A stretch of DNA of 20,740 nt, taken from contig DNRP01000181.1 in NCBI GenBank assembly GCA_003499955.1, positions 1 through 20,740 of the forward strand, written 5' to 3'. The notes under the pieces were generated by a model. It did no database searches. It was not told the DNA's origin and was given only the letters and a program-made list of their open reading frames with translations. Below, in pieces: positions 1 through 6,899 of this stretch. The stretch comes from Cyanobacteria bacterium UBA9971. Its GTDB lineage: Bacteria; Cyanobacteriota; Vampirovibrionia; Gastranaerophilales; UBA9971. The position numbers and the translations under genes are program-made. Position 1 is the stretch's first letter. Every line of letters begins with the position of its first letter.

Positions 1-440
1 GTCAATGCAAGGATTGGAACATCATCAATCGAGCGGACTTTAACCAGCGGCATTGAAACTCCCTGCGGAATCTTGTCATAATTCGACATTAACTTGTTAT
101 AAAGTTTTACAATGCTGTCTTCCTGGTTCTGTCCAACGTAAAATCTTACTATAGTTAAATTCATGCCGGGTTTGACTATGGAATAAACATATTCAACGCC
201 CTTTATTTCCCACAGAAGCTTTTCCATGGGTCTTGTAACACGCGCTTCAACTTCATGGGCCGAAAGTCCCGGGGCTTGCACAAACACATCAGCCATAGGA
301 ACAATGATTTGCGGTTCTTCTTCTCTCGGAGTAACAACCACAGCAAATATTCCAAGGATAATAGACGCCAGTATTATAAGCGGCGTAAGCTTTGACTGTA
401 TAAATGCTTTAGCAATTTTGCCTGATATTCCCAAGTTCAT
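1..440 (-). CDS. RND-family efflux pump, N-terminal part (runs off window)
   Basis: This is the start of an inner-membrane resistance-nodulation-division transporter of the AcrB/MexB type, which exports substrates through a TolC channel using the proton gradient. About 146 residues are visible. A cytoplasmic start with a first membrane helix at about residues 17-36 ([19 protein letters not shown]) is followed by the hallmark TPREEEPQI and then by [19 protein letters not shown], the usual start of the porter domain. The ATG at 440 has an AAGGA ribosome site about 9 bases upstream. The C-terminal part lies beyond position 1. It is the last visible gene of the operon TolC-like channel / adaptor / HEPN protein / pump. 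A 51-base spacer holding a dispersed repeat separates it from the HEPN gene. Substrate cannot be told from this fragment. Family assignment is firm. Confidence 0.9.
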   Translation of the reverse strand, partial: MNLGISGKIAKAFIQSKLTPLIILASIILGIFAVVVTPREEEPQIIVPMADVFVQAPGLSAHEVEARVTRPMEKLLWEIKGVEYVYSIVKPGMNLTIVRFYVGQNQEDSIVKLYNKLMSNYDKIPQGVSMPLVKVRSIDDVPILAL

Positions 441-460
441 TGTTTTTATCCTTTTTTATT

Positions 461-493
461 GTCATTGCGAGGAGTGAAGCGACGTGGCAATCT
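461..493. repeat. dispersed GTCATTGCGAGG-type repeat, half copy
   Basis: This GC-richer 33-base stretch begins GTCATTGCGAGGAGTGAAGC and sits in AT-rich surroundings between the HEPN gene and the pump gene. It resembles the left arm of the palindromic elements at 15086-15170 and 17539-17630, which also begin with GTCATT- or GTTATC-like ends. Only one arm is present. Its last bases supply the stop codon (TAG, positions 492-494) of the HEPN gene, so the repeat marks the boundary of that gene. Confidence 0.6.
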
Positions 494-1334
494 ATTCACA
501 AATAAGACTTAGCAAACTTTCCTGCTTAAAGTGTTCAGGATTATCGAGATATAATAAGAGCGATTTCCTTACTATATCTGCTAAAAGCAAAAATTCATTA
601 TTAGTTAGTTTATTTGACTCTCCACTATGTACTAATTTTGAGCGTATGTCATATAGTTTTTTCATTTCATCAAATTTTTCTTTTGATGTTTCAACTTCTT
701 TTTTATCATCAATTTTTAAGTTATTTTTATTAAATAATTTTGCTACAGCTAAAGAAACTCTAAATCTTAATTGTTCTTCTTTGCTTGGAGAATAAAGCAT
801 TTCGATTATAGTCATAAGATCAATAAATCGATTAGAAAAATTTATATTAAGCCCTGATGTTGCATAATTATATTTGTCTATAGCTAGTTTTATTTTTTCA
901 TCATTTTTTTTCTTCGAAAGACTTTTTAAAATTTTATTAAACTGAGGTAAATCATTAAAATTTATCTCGGTTTCTTTTAGTAATGAATACTCAATTTTAC
1001 TATCACGTGTTGTTGTCTGTGAAACCTTACTTGGAAAAATTGTTAAAATTATTCCTGATGAACCTAATTTAATTAATTTTAATGTAAGTGTTAAATTATC
1101 AACCAAATCACATACTTCTCCAAGCTCATCAGGGCATTTAAATTCAAAATAATAATTAACGTATCTTAAGTCACAAGTATAAGTAAAATGAGGATGGTTC
1201 TCTTTAATATATTTATCTTTTAATTCTTTAGATATAGGGATTAAACTTATATTATTTGTTATTTTAACTTCTTCAGTTATGTCTGAATTAATATAAACTA
1301 ATGCTCTAACGATATCTTCTTTTTCTAAAGTCAT
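492..1334 (-). CDS. HEPN-domain protein (Apea-like) inside an efflux operon
   Basis: The protein has 280 residues and no signal peptide or membrane segment. The C-terminal third matches the Apea-like HEPN fold. A helix with NRFIDLMTIIEML (about 168-180) is followed by a helical region with LRFRVSLAVAKLF (189-201) and then YDIRSKLVHSGE (228-239). That stretch holds the R-x4-H signature (R231, H236) of HEPN ribonucleases. The N-terminal 150 residues are unrecognised and look like a mixed alpha/beta domain. HEPN proteins are often RNases in toxin-antitoxin or anti-phage systems, but many are uncharacterised, and no partner antitoxin is visible here. The ATG overlaps the adaptor stop codon (ATGA), with GGGGGAG upstream, so the gene is translationally coupled into the efflux operon. 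Its coding sequence is more AT-rich than its neighbours and it ends in a dispersed repeat, which suggests an acquired insertion. Confidence 0.7.
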   Translation of the reverse strand: MTLEKEDIVRALVYINSDITEEVKITNNISLIPISKELKDKYIKENHPHFTYTCDLRYVNYYFEFKCPDELGEVCDLVDNLTLTLKLIKLGSSGIILTIFPSKVSQTTTRDSKIEYSLLKETEINFNDLPQFNKILKSLSKKKNDEKIKLAIDKYNYATSGLNINFSNRFIDLMTIIEMLYSPSKEEQLRFRVSLAVAKLFNKNNLKIDDKKEVETSKEKFDEMKKLYDIRSKLVHSGESNKLTNNEFLLLADIVRKSLLLYLDNPEHFKQESLLSLICE

Positions 1335-2410
1335 TTAACTTCTCCCCCGTCAACAGCTTTATCAACGCCGGAAGTTATGATTTTATCGCTAGAACTCAAG
1401 CCAGACAAAACTTCAACATTGTTTCCAAAGGTTTTGCCTGTTCTTATAAGCCTGTAAGAAATAATATTTTTCTCGTCAACCGTATAAACTCCTGTCAATT
1501 GCCCTTTTTGAACTACGGAATTTTGAGGAACAACTATAGCTTCTTTTTTCGCCACAGGAATTTTGACTTTTGCGTAACCGCCAGCATTTAAGCTGGACAA
1601 GGCGATCTTAATTTTAAAAGTTCTTGTCATAGGGTCAATCACAGGAATTAAAGAAGTTATTTTGCTTTTGATATTCTTGCCTTCTGATTCAAGATAAACC
1701 GGCGCGCCGATTTTGACTTTATTAATCATACTTTCGTTAATATCAGCCACAAGCTCAAGATTTGAAGGGGTTTCTATCGTTAAAAGAGGTTGCCCCGGAG
1801 CCGCCATACTACCTAAATCCGTATTTTTTTCAACAACAATACCCGACACAGGAGCAACGACTCTGGCATAGCTTTGATAAACCCCAACTTCGCCAAGCCC
1901 CGCCTTAGCTCTATTTACCCCGTGCATTGCTTTTTGATATTCAAGATCAGCAATCTGCTTTTGCGTAGAAATCTGGTCAAATTCCTGTTTTGTCAGGACA
2001 TTTTCTTTATAAAGGTTTTCATATCTCTGATAAGTTTTGTTTGAGAGTTTTCTGTTCTGGTTAGCTTCTTCCGCGCCTTTTAAAGCTTCATTTACTCCCG
2101 CCTGCGCGCCTAAAGCCTTTTGGGCTGTGTCCCTGCTGTCTATTGTTAATAAAAGCTGTCCGGCTCTTACTCTGTCGCCTTCTTTTACTCGTAAAGAAGT
2201 CACCTGACCCATTATCATACTCGAAACCACGCTTGAAGTTTTTGATTTAACAGTTGCAGAAGTTTCATAAAAATCATCTACAGCCGTTTTATTAATAGTT
2301 TTTACTTCAACTCCTGAAATTTGGGGTCTTTCTGGCGTTTTTTCTTTGTTGGGAGTACATCCTGCTGTTAATGCAGATAATATTATCAATGAAAGTATTA
2401 TTTTTTTCAT
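1331..2410 (-). CDS. periplasmic adaptor (membrane fusion) lipoprotein of RND efflux system
   Basis: This HlyD/AcrA-type adaptor links an RND pump to the outer-membrane channel. From the chosen ATG at 2410 the protein begins MKKIILSLIILSALTAGC, a lipoprotein signal peptide with lipobox LTAGC, so it should be lipid-anchored at Cys18. A biotinyl-lipoyl-like half-motif (VTSLRVKEGDRVRAGQLLL) is followed by a long helical hairpin rich in A, Q, E and K, the second lipoyl half (YARVVAPVSGIVVEKN) and beta-barrel segments. An in-frame TTG at 2431 would add seven residues ahead of the signal peptide. The 2410 start is preferred because AAGGAAA lies just upstream and the signal peptide then begins at residue 1. 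The gene follows the TolC-like gene closely, and its stop overlaps the start of the HEPN gene. Confidence 0.9.
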   Translation of the reverse strand: MKKIILSLIILSALTAGCTPNKEKTPERPQISGVEVKTINKTAVDDFYETSATVKSKTSSVVSSMIMGQVTSLRVKEGDRVRAGQLLLTIDSRDTAQKALGAQAGVNEALKGAEEANQNRKLSNKTYQRYENLYKENVLTKQEFDQISTQKQIADLEYQKAMHGVNRAKAGLGEVGVYQSYARVVAPVSGIVVEKNTDLGSMAAPGQPLLTIETPSNLELVADINESMINKVKIGAPVYLESEGKNIKSKITSLIPVIDPMTRTFKIKIALSSLNAGGYAKVKIPVAKKEAIVVPQNSVVQKGQLTGVYTVDEKNIISYRLIRTGKTFGNNVEVLSGLSSSDKIITSGVDKAVDGGEVK

Positions 2411-2423
2411 AATTATTTCCTTT

Positions 2424-3785
2424 TTACTCAAGTCCTAAATCTTTGAACAAAATACCGCTTTCGTAACTAAGACTTATTAATGCAACTTTATAGTCGTTAG
2501 TGGTTTTGACTACATCGGCTCTGGCTTTATCAAGATTAACCTGCGCGTCAAGAAGGTCAACCATAGGGGATAAAGCGTTTTCCCATCTTTTTAAAACAAG
2601 CCTTTTTCCTTCTTCCGCTGTTTTTAGAGCCGAATTTGCAAGCTCAAGATTTTTTTGAGCTTCTTCAACGTTCTGGCAGGATTCATAAATCTTGTATGCT
2701 ATTTGATTCTTAAACCCTTCAAGGTATTCTTCCGCTTCTGCGACCCTGTCTTTTGCCTGTAATTTTTTATTTTTTGTTTTTAAACCGTCAAAAATTTCCC
2801 ATTTAATAGCCGCACCCGCAATATAATTGTGTCCTTCGGCAGCAAAAGGCGCTCTATGATCGTAAAGCTGGTAAGAACCAAATCCCGCTACTGTCGGAAA
2901 GTAATCAGACTCGGCAAATTTTACATTATTTTTGGCGTTTTCCACTTTTGCCTCAAGGGATTTAATATCATTTCTGGAAGCAATTGCTGTATTCGTATAA
3001 TCAATATTTTTCAAACTTAATTGAGGCACAATTGAATTTATAATCACGGAAGTTTGAGTTCCAAGAAGCAATCCCAACGCCCTTTTTGCAAGACTCAAGT
3101 TTTTGTTGGAGGAAACAAGATTTTGTTCCGCTTTTGTTACGGCTGTCGAAGTTCTTAAAACATCCGAATAAAGTCCCAACCCTGTTTTAAACCTGACCTG
3201 TGCTATTCTTAAATGCTCTTTTGAGTCAATAACAGCTTTTTGCGCTACACCGACATATTTTTGGGCGGTAATAGCAGATAAATAGGTTTTTGAAACGTTA
3301 AACGCAACCTCTTCCTGCTTTCTAAAAAAGTCATAAGTCTGCCCCGAGTATTCTTTTTTAGCCATATCAAGTCCGACAAATGATTTTCTGTAATAAATAG
3401 GCTGTTCCAGTGTTATAGCCGTAAGAAAGTTGTTTATTGTATTCGGGCTATTAAAAGAACCGGGAGCATTAGCCAAATCCCCAGAAGTAAATCTTTTTTG
3501 GTTTATTCTTAGCGCAAAATCAAGAGCAGGGTTGTTTGTGCTTAGAAAAACTTCATCAAACTTAAGATGCGGCATAAGATTGCTTTTTGCTATGCCTATT
3601 TCTCTTTGCTGCGCGGAAAGGGAATTTTTCAATGCTTTTAATTCATTGTTATTTTGAAGCGCGCAGTTAATTGCATCCTGCAATGACAAACCTGATACGG
3701 GTTTTATTTCCTGCTCTAATTTTCCCTGCGCAAATACAGGATTTATAATTAAGAATAATATTAATATTATTAAGTATTTACGCAT
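2424..3785 (-). CDS. TolC-family outer-membrane efflux protein
   Basis: At 453 residues this is close to the usual length of TolC/OprM-type channel proteins. It begins with a Sec signal peptide (MRKYLIILILFLIINPVFAQ, likely cut after FA-Q). The mature part has the two internally repeated outer-membrane-efflux domains, with LSLQDAINCALQNNNELKAL at the start of the first and long heptad-rich helices (for example TSTAVTKAEQNLVSSNKNLS and NVEEAQKNLELANSALKTAEE). The C-terminal repeat carries the typical LLDAQVNLDKARADVV segment. It is the first gene of the efflux operon, with ribosome site AAGGAAA ahead of the ATG at 3785. A perfect AT-only palindrome (3860-3879) lies about 75 bases upstream. No substrate can be inferred from sequence. 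Confidence 0.92.
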   Translation of the reverse strand: MRKYLIILILFLIINPVFAQGKLEQEIKPVSGLSLQDAINCALQNNNELKALKNSLSAQQREIGIAKSNLMPHLKFDEVFLSTNNPALDFALRINQKRFTSGDLANAPGSFNSPNTINNFLTAITLEQPIYYRKSFVGLDMAKKEYSGQTYDFFRKQEEVAFNVSKTYLSAITAQKYVGVAQKAVIDSKEHLRIAQVRFKTGLGLYSDVLRTSTAVTKAEQNLVSSNKNLSLAKRALGLLLGTQTSVIINSIVPQLSLKNIDYTNTAIASRNDIKSLEAKVENAKNNVKFAESDYFPTVAGFGSYQLYDHRAPFAAEGHNYIAGAAIKWEIFDGLKTKNKKLQAKDRVAEAEEYLEGFKNQIAYKIYESCQNVEEAQKNLELANSALKTAEEGKRLVLKRWENALSPMVDLLDAQVNLDKARADVVKTTNDYKVALISLSYESGILFKDLGLE

Positions 3786-3859
3786 TTAAAACACCGATTT
3801 CCTTCTTGAATCTTGTGTATAGTTTACTTTGGAGATTTATTTTTATTAACAGTTATCAT

Positions 3860-3879
3860 AATTTAAAAATTTTTAAATT
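3860..3879. promoter_or_regulatory. perfect 20-bp AT palindrome upstream of efflux operon
   Basis: AATTTAAAAATTTTTAAATT reads the same on both strands. It lies in the 98-base gap between the Cys-rich gene (stop at 3884) and the TolC-like gene (start at 3785), so it could be an operator for the efflux operon. Because it consists only of A and T, chance is a real alternative. Confidence 0.3.
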
Positions 3880-3883
3880 TATA

Positions 3884-4072
3884 TTAGTCTTTGTTTAAAG
3901 AACAACTGGTAAGATGGGCAGCAGTACATCTTTCGCAATATGAACATTTTCCGCTTTCCACCATTGGCGCGGGAAAGCCATATCCAAGTTCTTCAATTAA
4001 ATTTGCACAACAATTTTTAACGTTTATGCAGTTGGAATTTTGCGGACAGATATTTTCTTTAATTTTTCTCAT
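3884..4072 (-). CDS. small cysteine-rich protein coupled to ArsR repressor
   Basis: This 62-residue protein has eight cysteines: C9, C15, C21, C22, C43, C46, C49 and C57. The C-terminal C43-x2-C46-x2-C49 cluster with a further Cys at 57 could bind a metal ion or an iron-sulfur cluster. There is no signal peptide. The ATG overlaps the stop of the ArsR gene (ATGA, 4069-4072), so the two are almost certainly co-transcribed and translationally coupled. I do not recognise the family. Its place after thioredoxin and an ArsR repressor suggests a role in thiol, sulfur or metal handling, for example as a chaperone or sensor accessory, but that is inference. The gene is real judging by the tight coupling and the non-random Cys spacing. 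Confidence 0.65.
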   Translation of the reverse strand: MRKIKENICPQNSNCINVKNCCANLIEELGYGFPAPMVESGKCSYCERCTAAHLTSCSLNKD

Positions 4073-4347
4073 TCTTTCATCTCCAGAGATTCAATTATTT
4101 TTTCAACAATTTTGTTGGTAACTCTGTAACAAATTTCGTTTCCTTTTCGATAACCTTCAATTATATCAGCATTTTTCAAGATATTTATGTGCTGGGATAC
4201 ATTTGGCTGTGGCATATTTAGATGAGTAACCATCTTTGTTACGTTACATTCTTTTTTTTGAATAAGACCGCAGACTATTTTTAACCGTATCGGATGAGAT
4301 AAAGCTTTAAATATTTCTGACATTTCTTTGCATTCGGGTTTTTCCAT
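4069..4347 (-). CDS. ArsR/SmtB-family transcriptional repressor
   Basis: This 92-residue winged-helix protein has the standard ArsR order. FKALSHPIRLKIVCGL (about 13-28) is followed by the recognition helix region LNMPQPNVSQHINILKNADII (43-63) and a beta-hairpin wing (YRKGNEICYRV). Cysteines are C6, C26, C34 and C73. The position of the classical ELCVCDL metal box is occupied by ECNVTKM with only one Cys (C34), so this is not a canonical alpha-3 arsenite or lead sensor. A thiol or persulfide switch using two distant cysteines is possible. It lies between thioredoxin and the Cys-rich gene on one transcript. It probably autoregulates that operon through the palindromes at 4731-4752. Family is firm; inducer is unknown. 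Confidence 0.9.
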   Translation of the reverse strand: MEKPECKEMSEIFKALSHPIRLKIVCGLIQKKECNVTKMVTHLNMPQPNVSQHINILKNADIIEGYRKGNEICYRVTNKIVEKIIESLEMKE

Positions 4348-4358
4348 GGTTTTTTGTC

Positions 4359-4682
4359 CTAAATATATTTTTCTAAAATTGATTTAAGCTGCGATTTTTG
4401 ATGAAAACCCACCAATCTTTCAACCGGCTTTCCGTCTTTGAATAAAAGAAGCGTAGGAATACTACTAACGCTATATTCACCTGCTTTTATCCGGTTTTCG
4501 TCGATATTTACTTTTGCAAATTTTACTTTTCCGTCAAGTTCTTTTGAAAGTTCATCAATTACAGGAATCTGCATTTTGCAAGGCCCGCACCATGTAGCCC
4601 AAAAATCAACTAAAACGGGAATTGTTGAAATTTTAACTTCATTGTCAAAAGTTACATCTGAAAGTTCTAATGCTTTGCTCAT
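4359..4682 (-). CDS. thioredoxin
   Basis: This 107-residue cytoplasmic disulfide reductase has the normal length for thioredoxin. The active site WCGPCK (C32, C35) follows VDFWAT, and the cis-proline loop SIPTLLLFKDGKPVERLVG (P76) is intact. There is no signal peptide. The ATG at 4682 has GGAG upstream. It is the first gene of a three-gene transcript with the ArsR repressor (11-base spacing) and the Cys-rich protein. This copy is therefore probably a conditionally expressed, cluster-specific thioredoxin, not the housekeeping one. A TSUP permease gene lies upstream on the same strand, which suggests a sulfur-oxyanion or persulfide context. Confidence 0.93.
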   Translation of the reverse strand: MSKALELSDVTFDNEVKISTIPVLVDFWATWCGPCKMQIPVIDELSKELDGKVKFAKVNIDENRIKAGEYSVSSIPTLLLFKDGKPVERLVGFHQKSQLKSILEKYI

Positions 4683-4730
4683 AATTTTTTCTCCTTATAC
4701 TATATAATTTCATAAATATATAACCATATT

Positions 4731-4762
4731 CTTATATAAGTATATTAATATATAGTTTTCAA
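4731..4762 (-). promoter_or_regulatory. candidate promoter/operator of trx-arsR-Cys-rich operon
   Basis: On the minus strand TTGAAA (4762-4757) is followed after 17 bases by TTATAT (4739-4734), a reasonable -35/-10 pair. The spacer holds a perfect palindrome TATATTAATATA (4741-4752), and a second one, CTTATATAAG (4731-4740), overlaps the -10. ArsR repressors bind AT-rich inverted repeats over promoters, so these are candidate operators. Surrounding AT-richness lowers certainty. Confidence 0.4.
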
Positions 4763-4856
4763 AAAGTATAGTAATTTAACAAAATCTTAATAATTTGTAA
4801 TTTTTTATAATTTTATATGATTAAATCTGTCAAATTTGATCATGTAAGGCTTTTTC

Positions 4857-5606
4857 CTAAATATTTATTTGCTTTAAGATGAAATAAAGACTAAAAATAA
4901 TAAGAAATAAGCTAAAAGCAACTTGTAATTGTTTTGATTTAATTGCCATTCCTATACGAGCCCCTAAATAACTTGAGGGAATCACTCCGATACTGAGATT
5001 TAAAACCAGATGCCAGTTAATATGCCCGAGGCTCCAGTGTACAAGAGTGCCAGGTATGGCAAAAAAGGCGATACATAATAAAGAAGTTGAAACTGCTTCC
5101 TGCATTGAAAGGCCAAGCATTAAAACAAATGCCGGAACTAAAATAATTCCTCCCCCGACCGCCAAAAGCCCTGAAAAAAATCCTGCAATAATTCCTATTG
5201 CTATGGCACAGACAGAAAAAGGTATTTTGTTTTTAAATTCACTATTTACTAAGTGATTTCCTTGCAAAAAACGCAAACCCACAATAAAGACTACAATTCC
5301 CGTTAAAATCATTAACCAAGAGCTGTTAATAAATTTAGTAGAGTATGCTCCAAGAATAGTTGCAGGTAAACCGACTATAATTGTTAAAAAAGCAGTTTTT
5401 TTATGAATAATTCCTTTTTGCCAGTAGCCGAATATCCCTGAAATTGCTGTAGGAATAATAACAGGTAGTGGTGATGCGATTGCTATAAAATCAGGAAGTC
5501 CAAAAATTGTTTTTAAAACAGGTGTAGCAATTATGCTTCCTCCTATTCCAAATATACCGGATAAAAAACCTATTATTATTCCGATAAATATATATGCTAT
5601 TGACAA
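4857..5606 (-). CDS. TauE/SafE (TSUP) family membrane permease
   Basis: This 249-residue polytopic membrane protein has about eight hydrophobic segments. It carries the two repeated family motifs: GFLSGIFGIGGSIIATPVL at residues 13-31, and GFFSGLLAVGGGIILVPAF near 140. TSUP proteins move sulfite, thiosulfate, sulfoacetate or related anions. The start is TTG at 5606, with AAGGA upstream; no better ATG gives a complete first repeat. It lies 22 bases after the MerR-type gene and is probably co-transcribed with it. A 174-base gap then leads to the thioredoxin operon. The context of thioredoxin, ArsR and Cys-rich regulators supports a sulfur substrate, but the substrate itself is inferred. Confidence 0.88.
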   Translation of the reverse strand: MSIAYIFIGIIIGFLSGIFGIGGSIIATPVLKTIFGLPDFIAIASPLPVIIPTAISGIFGYWQKGIIHKKTAFLTIIVGLPATILGAYSTKFINSSWLMILTGIVVFIVGLRFLQGNHLVNSEFKNKIPFSVCAIAIGIIAGFFSGLLAVGGGIILVPAFVLMLGLSMQEAVSTSLLCIAFFAIPGTLVHWSLGHINWHLVLNLSIGVIPSSYLGARIGMAIKSKQLQVAFSLFLIIFSLYFILKQINI

Positions 5607-5628
5607 TTTAAATAGTCCTTAATTAATC

Positions 5629-6015
5629 TTAAATTTGTTTATCTTTTAAATAAACTTCACATTTTTTACATGATTTTTCGCAAGTTTTTTGAGTAAACTC
5701 CCAGCATTTCTTTTTTCGTCCTGCAAGCTCACAACATTTTGAACTAGTTTCTTTGGGACAATCTTTAATTTTCCAGCAGGGTGTAAATTCAAGCAGTTTT
5801 TTAATTCCCGGAATGCTTAAATTCTCTTCGTGAATAAGTTTTCTTAAACATTCTATTCGAATGAGATCGTTTTTTGAAAACATTCTCTTTCCGCCATGCC
5901 TATGCGGTTTTATTAATCCTTCAAACTCGTAAATTCTTAAAGTTCTTGGATGAACATCAAGAATTTGCGCGGCTATTCCCATTGAATATACAGGTAAATT
6001 ATCGTTAACTTCCAT
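5629..6015 (-). CDS. MerR-family regulator with C-terminal Cys-rich (two-CW-like) domain
   Basis: The protein has 128 residues. Residues 8-77 are a MerR/HspR-type winged helix (PVYSMGIAAQILDVHPRTLR, then YEFEGLIKPHR and a GGKRMFS wing). The usual long dimerisation helix is replaced by a compact Cys-rich tail with C80-W81, C86, C94, C95, C104-W105, C112, C116 and C119. The duplicated C-W-(K/E) pattern followed by spaced cysteines resembles the two-CW domain, which I expect to bind metal or an iron-sulfur cluster. The fusion implies a sensor whose DNA binding depends on the metal or redox state of the tail. It is the first gene before the TSUP permease and is divergent from the short broken frame at 6145. 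The palindrome in the divergent promoter is its likely target. Confidence 0.8.
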   Translation of the reverse strand: MEVNDNLPVYSMGIAAQILDVHPRTLRIYEFEGLIKPHRHGGKRMFSKNDLIRIECLRKLIHEENLSIPGIKKLLEFTPCWKIKDCPKETSSKCCELAGRKKKCWEFTQKTCEKSCKKCEVYLKDKQI

Positions 6016-6087
6016 TTTCTTCCTAAAAATACACTTTTATCTTACCGATTTTTAGTATAGCAGAAATTTAGTAGAATTTAAACTCTC

Positions 6088-6117
6088 TTGACAATTATAA
6101 TTGTTAGATGATATTGT
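6088..6117 (+). promoter_or_regulatory. divergent promoter with palindrome in the spacer (candidate MerR operator)
   Basis: TTGACA (6088-6093) and TATTGT (6112-6117) are separated by 18 bases. A perfect 14-bp palindrome ACAATTATAATTGT (6091-6104) overlaps the -35 and the spacer. MerR-family activators bind such palindromes between -35 and -10. The promoter points away from the MerR-type gene, towards the broken frame at 6145. Confidence 0.5.
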
Positions 6118-6144
6118 AACAGCAATTTATAATAAGGGTTTGTC

Positions 6145-6287
6145 ATGAAGATAGCTATTAGTTCAATCGGTGAATATTTAAGCAATTGTCAGGCGGTTCT
6201 GTTGGAGATGTAAAGTTTAAAATAGTCGATGAAATCCTTGGAGTCTTTTTGTCTATTGATATTTTTGACAAAAAATTATGTGCTTAA
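6145..6287 (+). pseudogene. short broken reading frame, possible remnant of a NifX/NifB-like (dinitrogenase cofactor) protein
   Basis: A good promoter and the ribosome site TAAGGG precede an ATG at 6145. That frame reads MKIAISSIGEYLSN and stops after 22 codons at 6213. A shift of frame near 6188 continues it as SGGSVGDVKFKIVDEILGVF to a stop at 6287. The opening MKIAISS-x-G resembles dinitrogenase iron-molybdenum cofactor family proteins, which often lie near Cys-rich regulators, but the rest does not match well. It may be a decayed gene once controlled by the adjacent MerR-type regulator. Confidence 0.3.
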
Positions 6288-6339
6288 ATTTTTGCAAAAT
6301 ATTATACTCATTTGAAATTCTCTTTATCGTATTATCAAC

Positions 6340-6368
6340 ATAAAACCCCGCCAGTAGCGGGGTTTTAT
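6340..6368. terminator. bidirectional rho-independent terminator
   Basis: A perfect 12-bp stem (ATAAAACCCCGC, with its complement at 6357-6368) encloses a 5-base loop. It has A-rich and T-rich flanks on either side, so it can work in both directions. It has the same design as the hairpin at 12598-12626. Confidence 0.85.
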
Positions 6369-6376
6369 AAACTTAA

Positions 6377-6399
6377 AGAGTCACCGACTCTCTTTTTTT
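6377..6399 (+). terminator. second hairpin terminator
   Basis: GAGTC (6378-6382), loop ACC and GACTC (6386-6390) are followed directly by TCTTTTTTT. This is a short plus-strand rho-independent terminator immediately after the larger hairpin. Confidence 0.6.
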
Positions 6400-6899
6400 G
6401 TAAAAAAATACGGATATTGTAGTTTCGGCAGCATTATTCTCTTTTTGATTATAACATAAATTCCCTGTTAACAGGGAATTTACAGGGAAATTTTAAAAAT
6501 CAGGGTTTTATTTAAATTTTTTATGCCCATGCAGTGCGGCTTTTAACCCTAAATTCCCTAAAAAATTAACAGGCAATTATTTTTGAAGAACAGGGAATTT
6601 TTTGTGAATATCAGATAAATTTTTTCTGACAAATCGGAAAGTATTATTATCATTAATTTTGTAAAGTTTTATAGCCAAATCTAAATATAAAAAGGATTTG
6701 TTGTTTTTATATTAGTAGGTGTTGTGCTGAGTATGATTTTTATTGTTGAGGTTTACTTTGGAAAAAAGCACTTATATTTTGCAGGTTTTAAGAAAAAACA
6801 GAATCATAAGGTGGCAGGATAGTGCTTTAAAATCATTAAAACGAAATATTTTTAAGCCAAGTTTAAAGCAGCAATTATATTTTGGATTCTAGGTTTATT
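6400..6899. other. gene-free AT-rich interval with CAGGGAA repeats
   Basis: I see no convincing gene here. The left half holds the repeat cluster described separately. At about 6695-6822 a short plus-strand frame lacking a good start encodes a hydrophobic stretch (VVFILVGVVLSMIFIVEVYF) followed by a basic tail. It may be a remnant of a membrane protein, but there is no ribosome site suited to an ATG. The right end is the 3' flank of msrA, which is transcribed towards it. Confidence 0.5.
6458..6600. repeat. cluster of CAGGGAA(A)TTT motifs with a perfect 24-bp palindrome
   Basis: Positions 6458-6481 form a perfect 24-bp palindrome centred on GTTAAC, with arms AAATTCCCT and AGGGAATTT. Further copies of the arm occur as ACAGGGAAA (6482-6490), CAGGGTTTT (about 6501-6509), AAATTCCCT (6551-6559) and ACAGGGAATTT (6590-6600). 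The motif is denser than chance would predict in this AT-rich sequence. Confidence 0.6.

Noticed and set aside
226..477. plus-strand frame over the start of the RND pump
   Set aside because: It lies antisense to the clearly recognisable pump N-terminus and runs into the dispersed repeat.
2411..2431. upstream TTG start for the adaptor lipoprotein
   Set aside because: It would place seven residues ahead of the lipoprotein signal peptide. The ATG at 2410 has its own ribosome site.
6458..6600. CRISPR array
   Set aside because: The repeats are short, in both orientations and irregularly spaced, without uniform spacers, and no cas gene is present.
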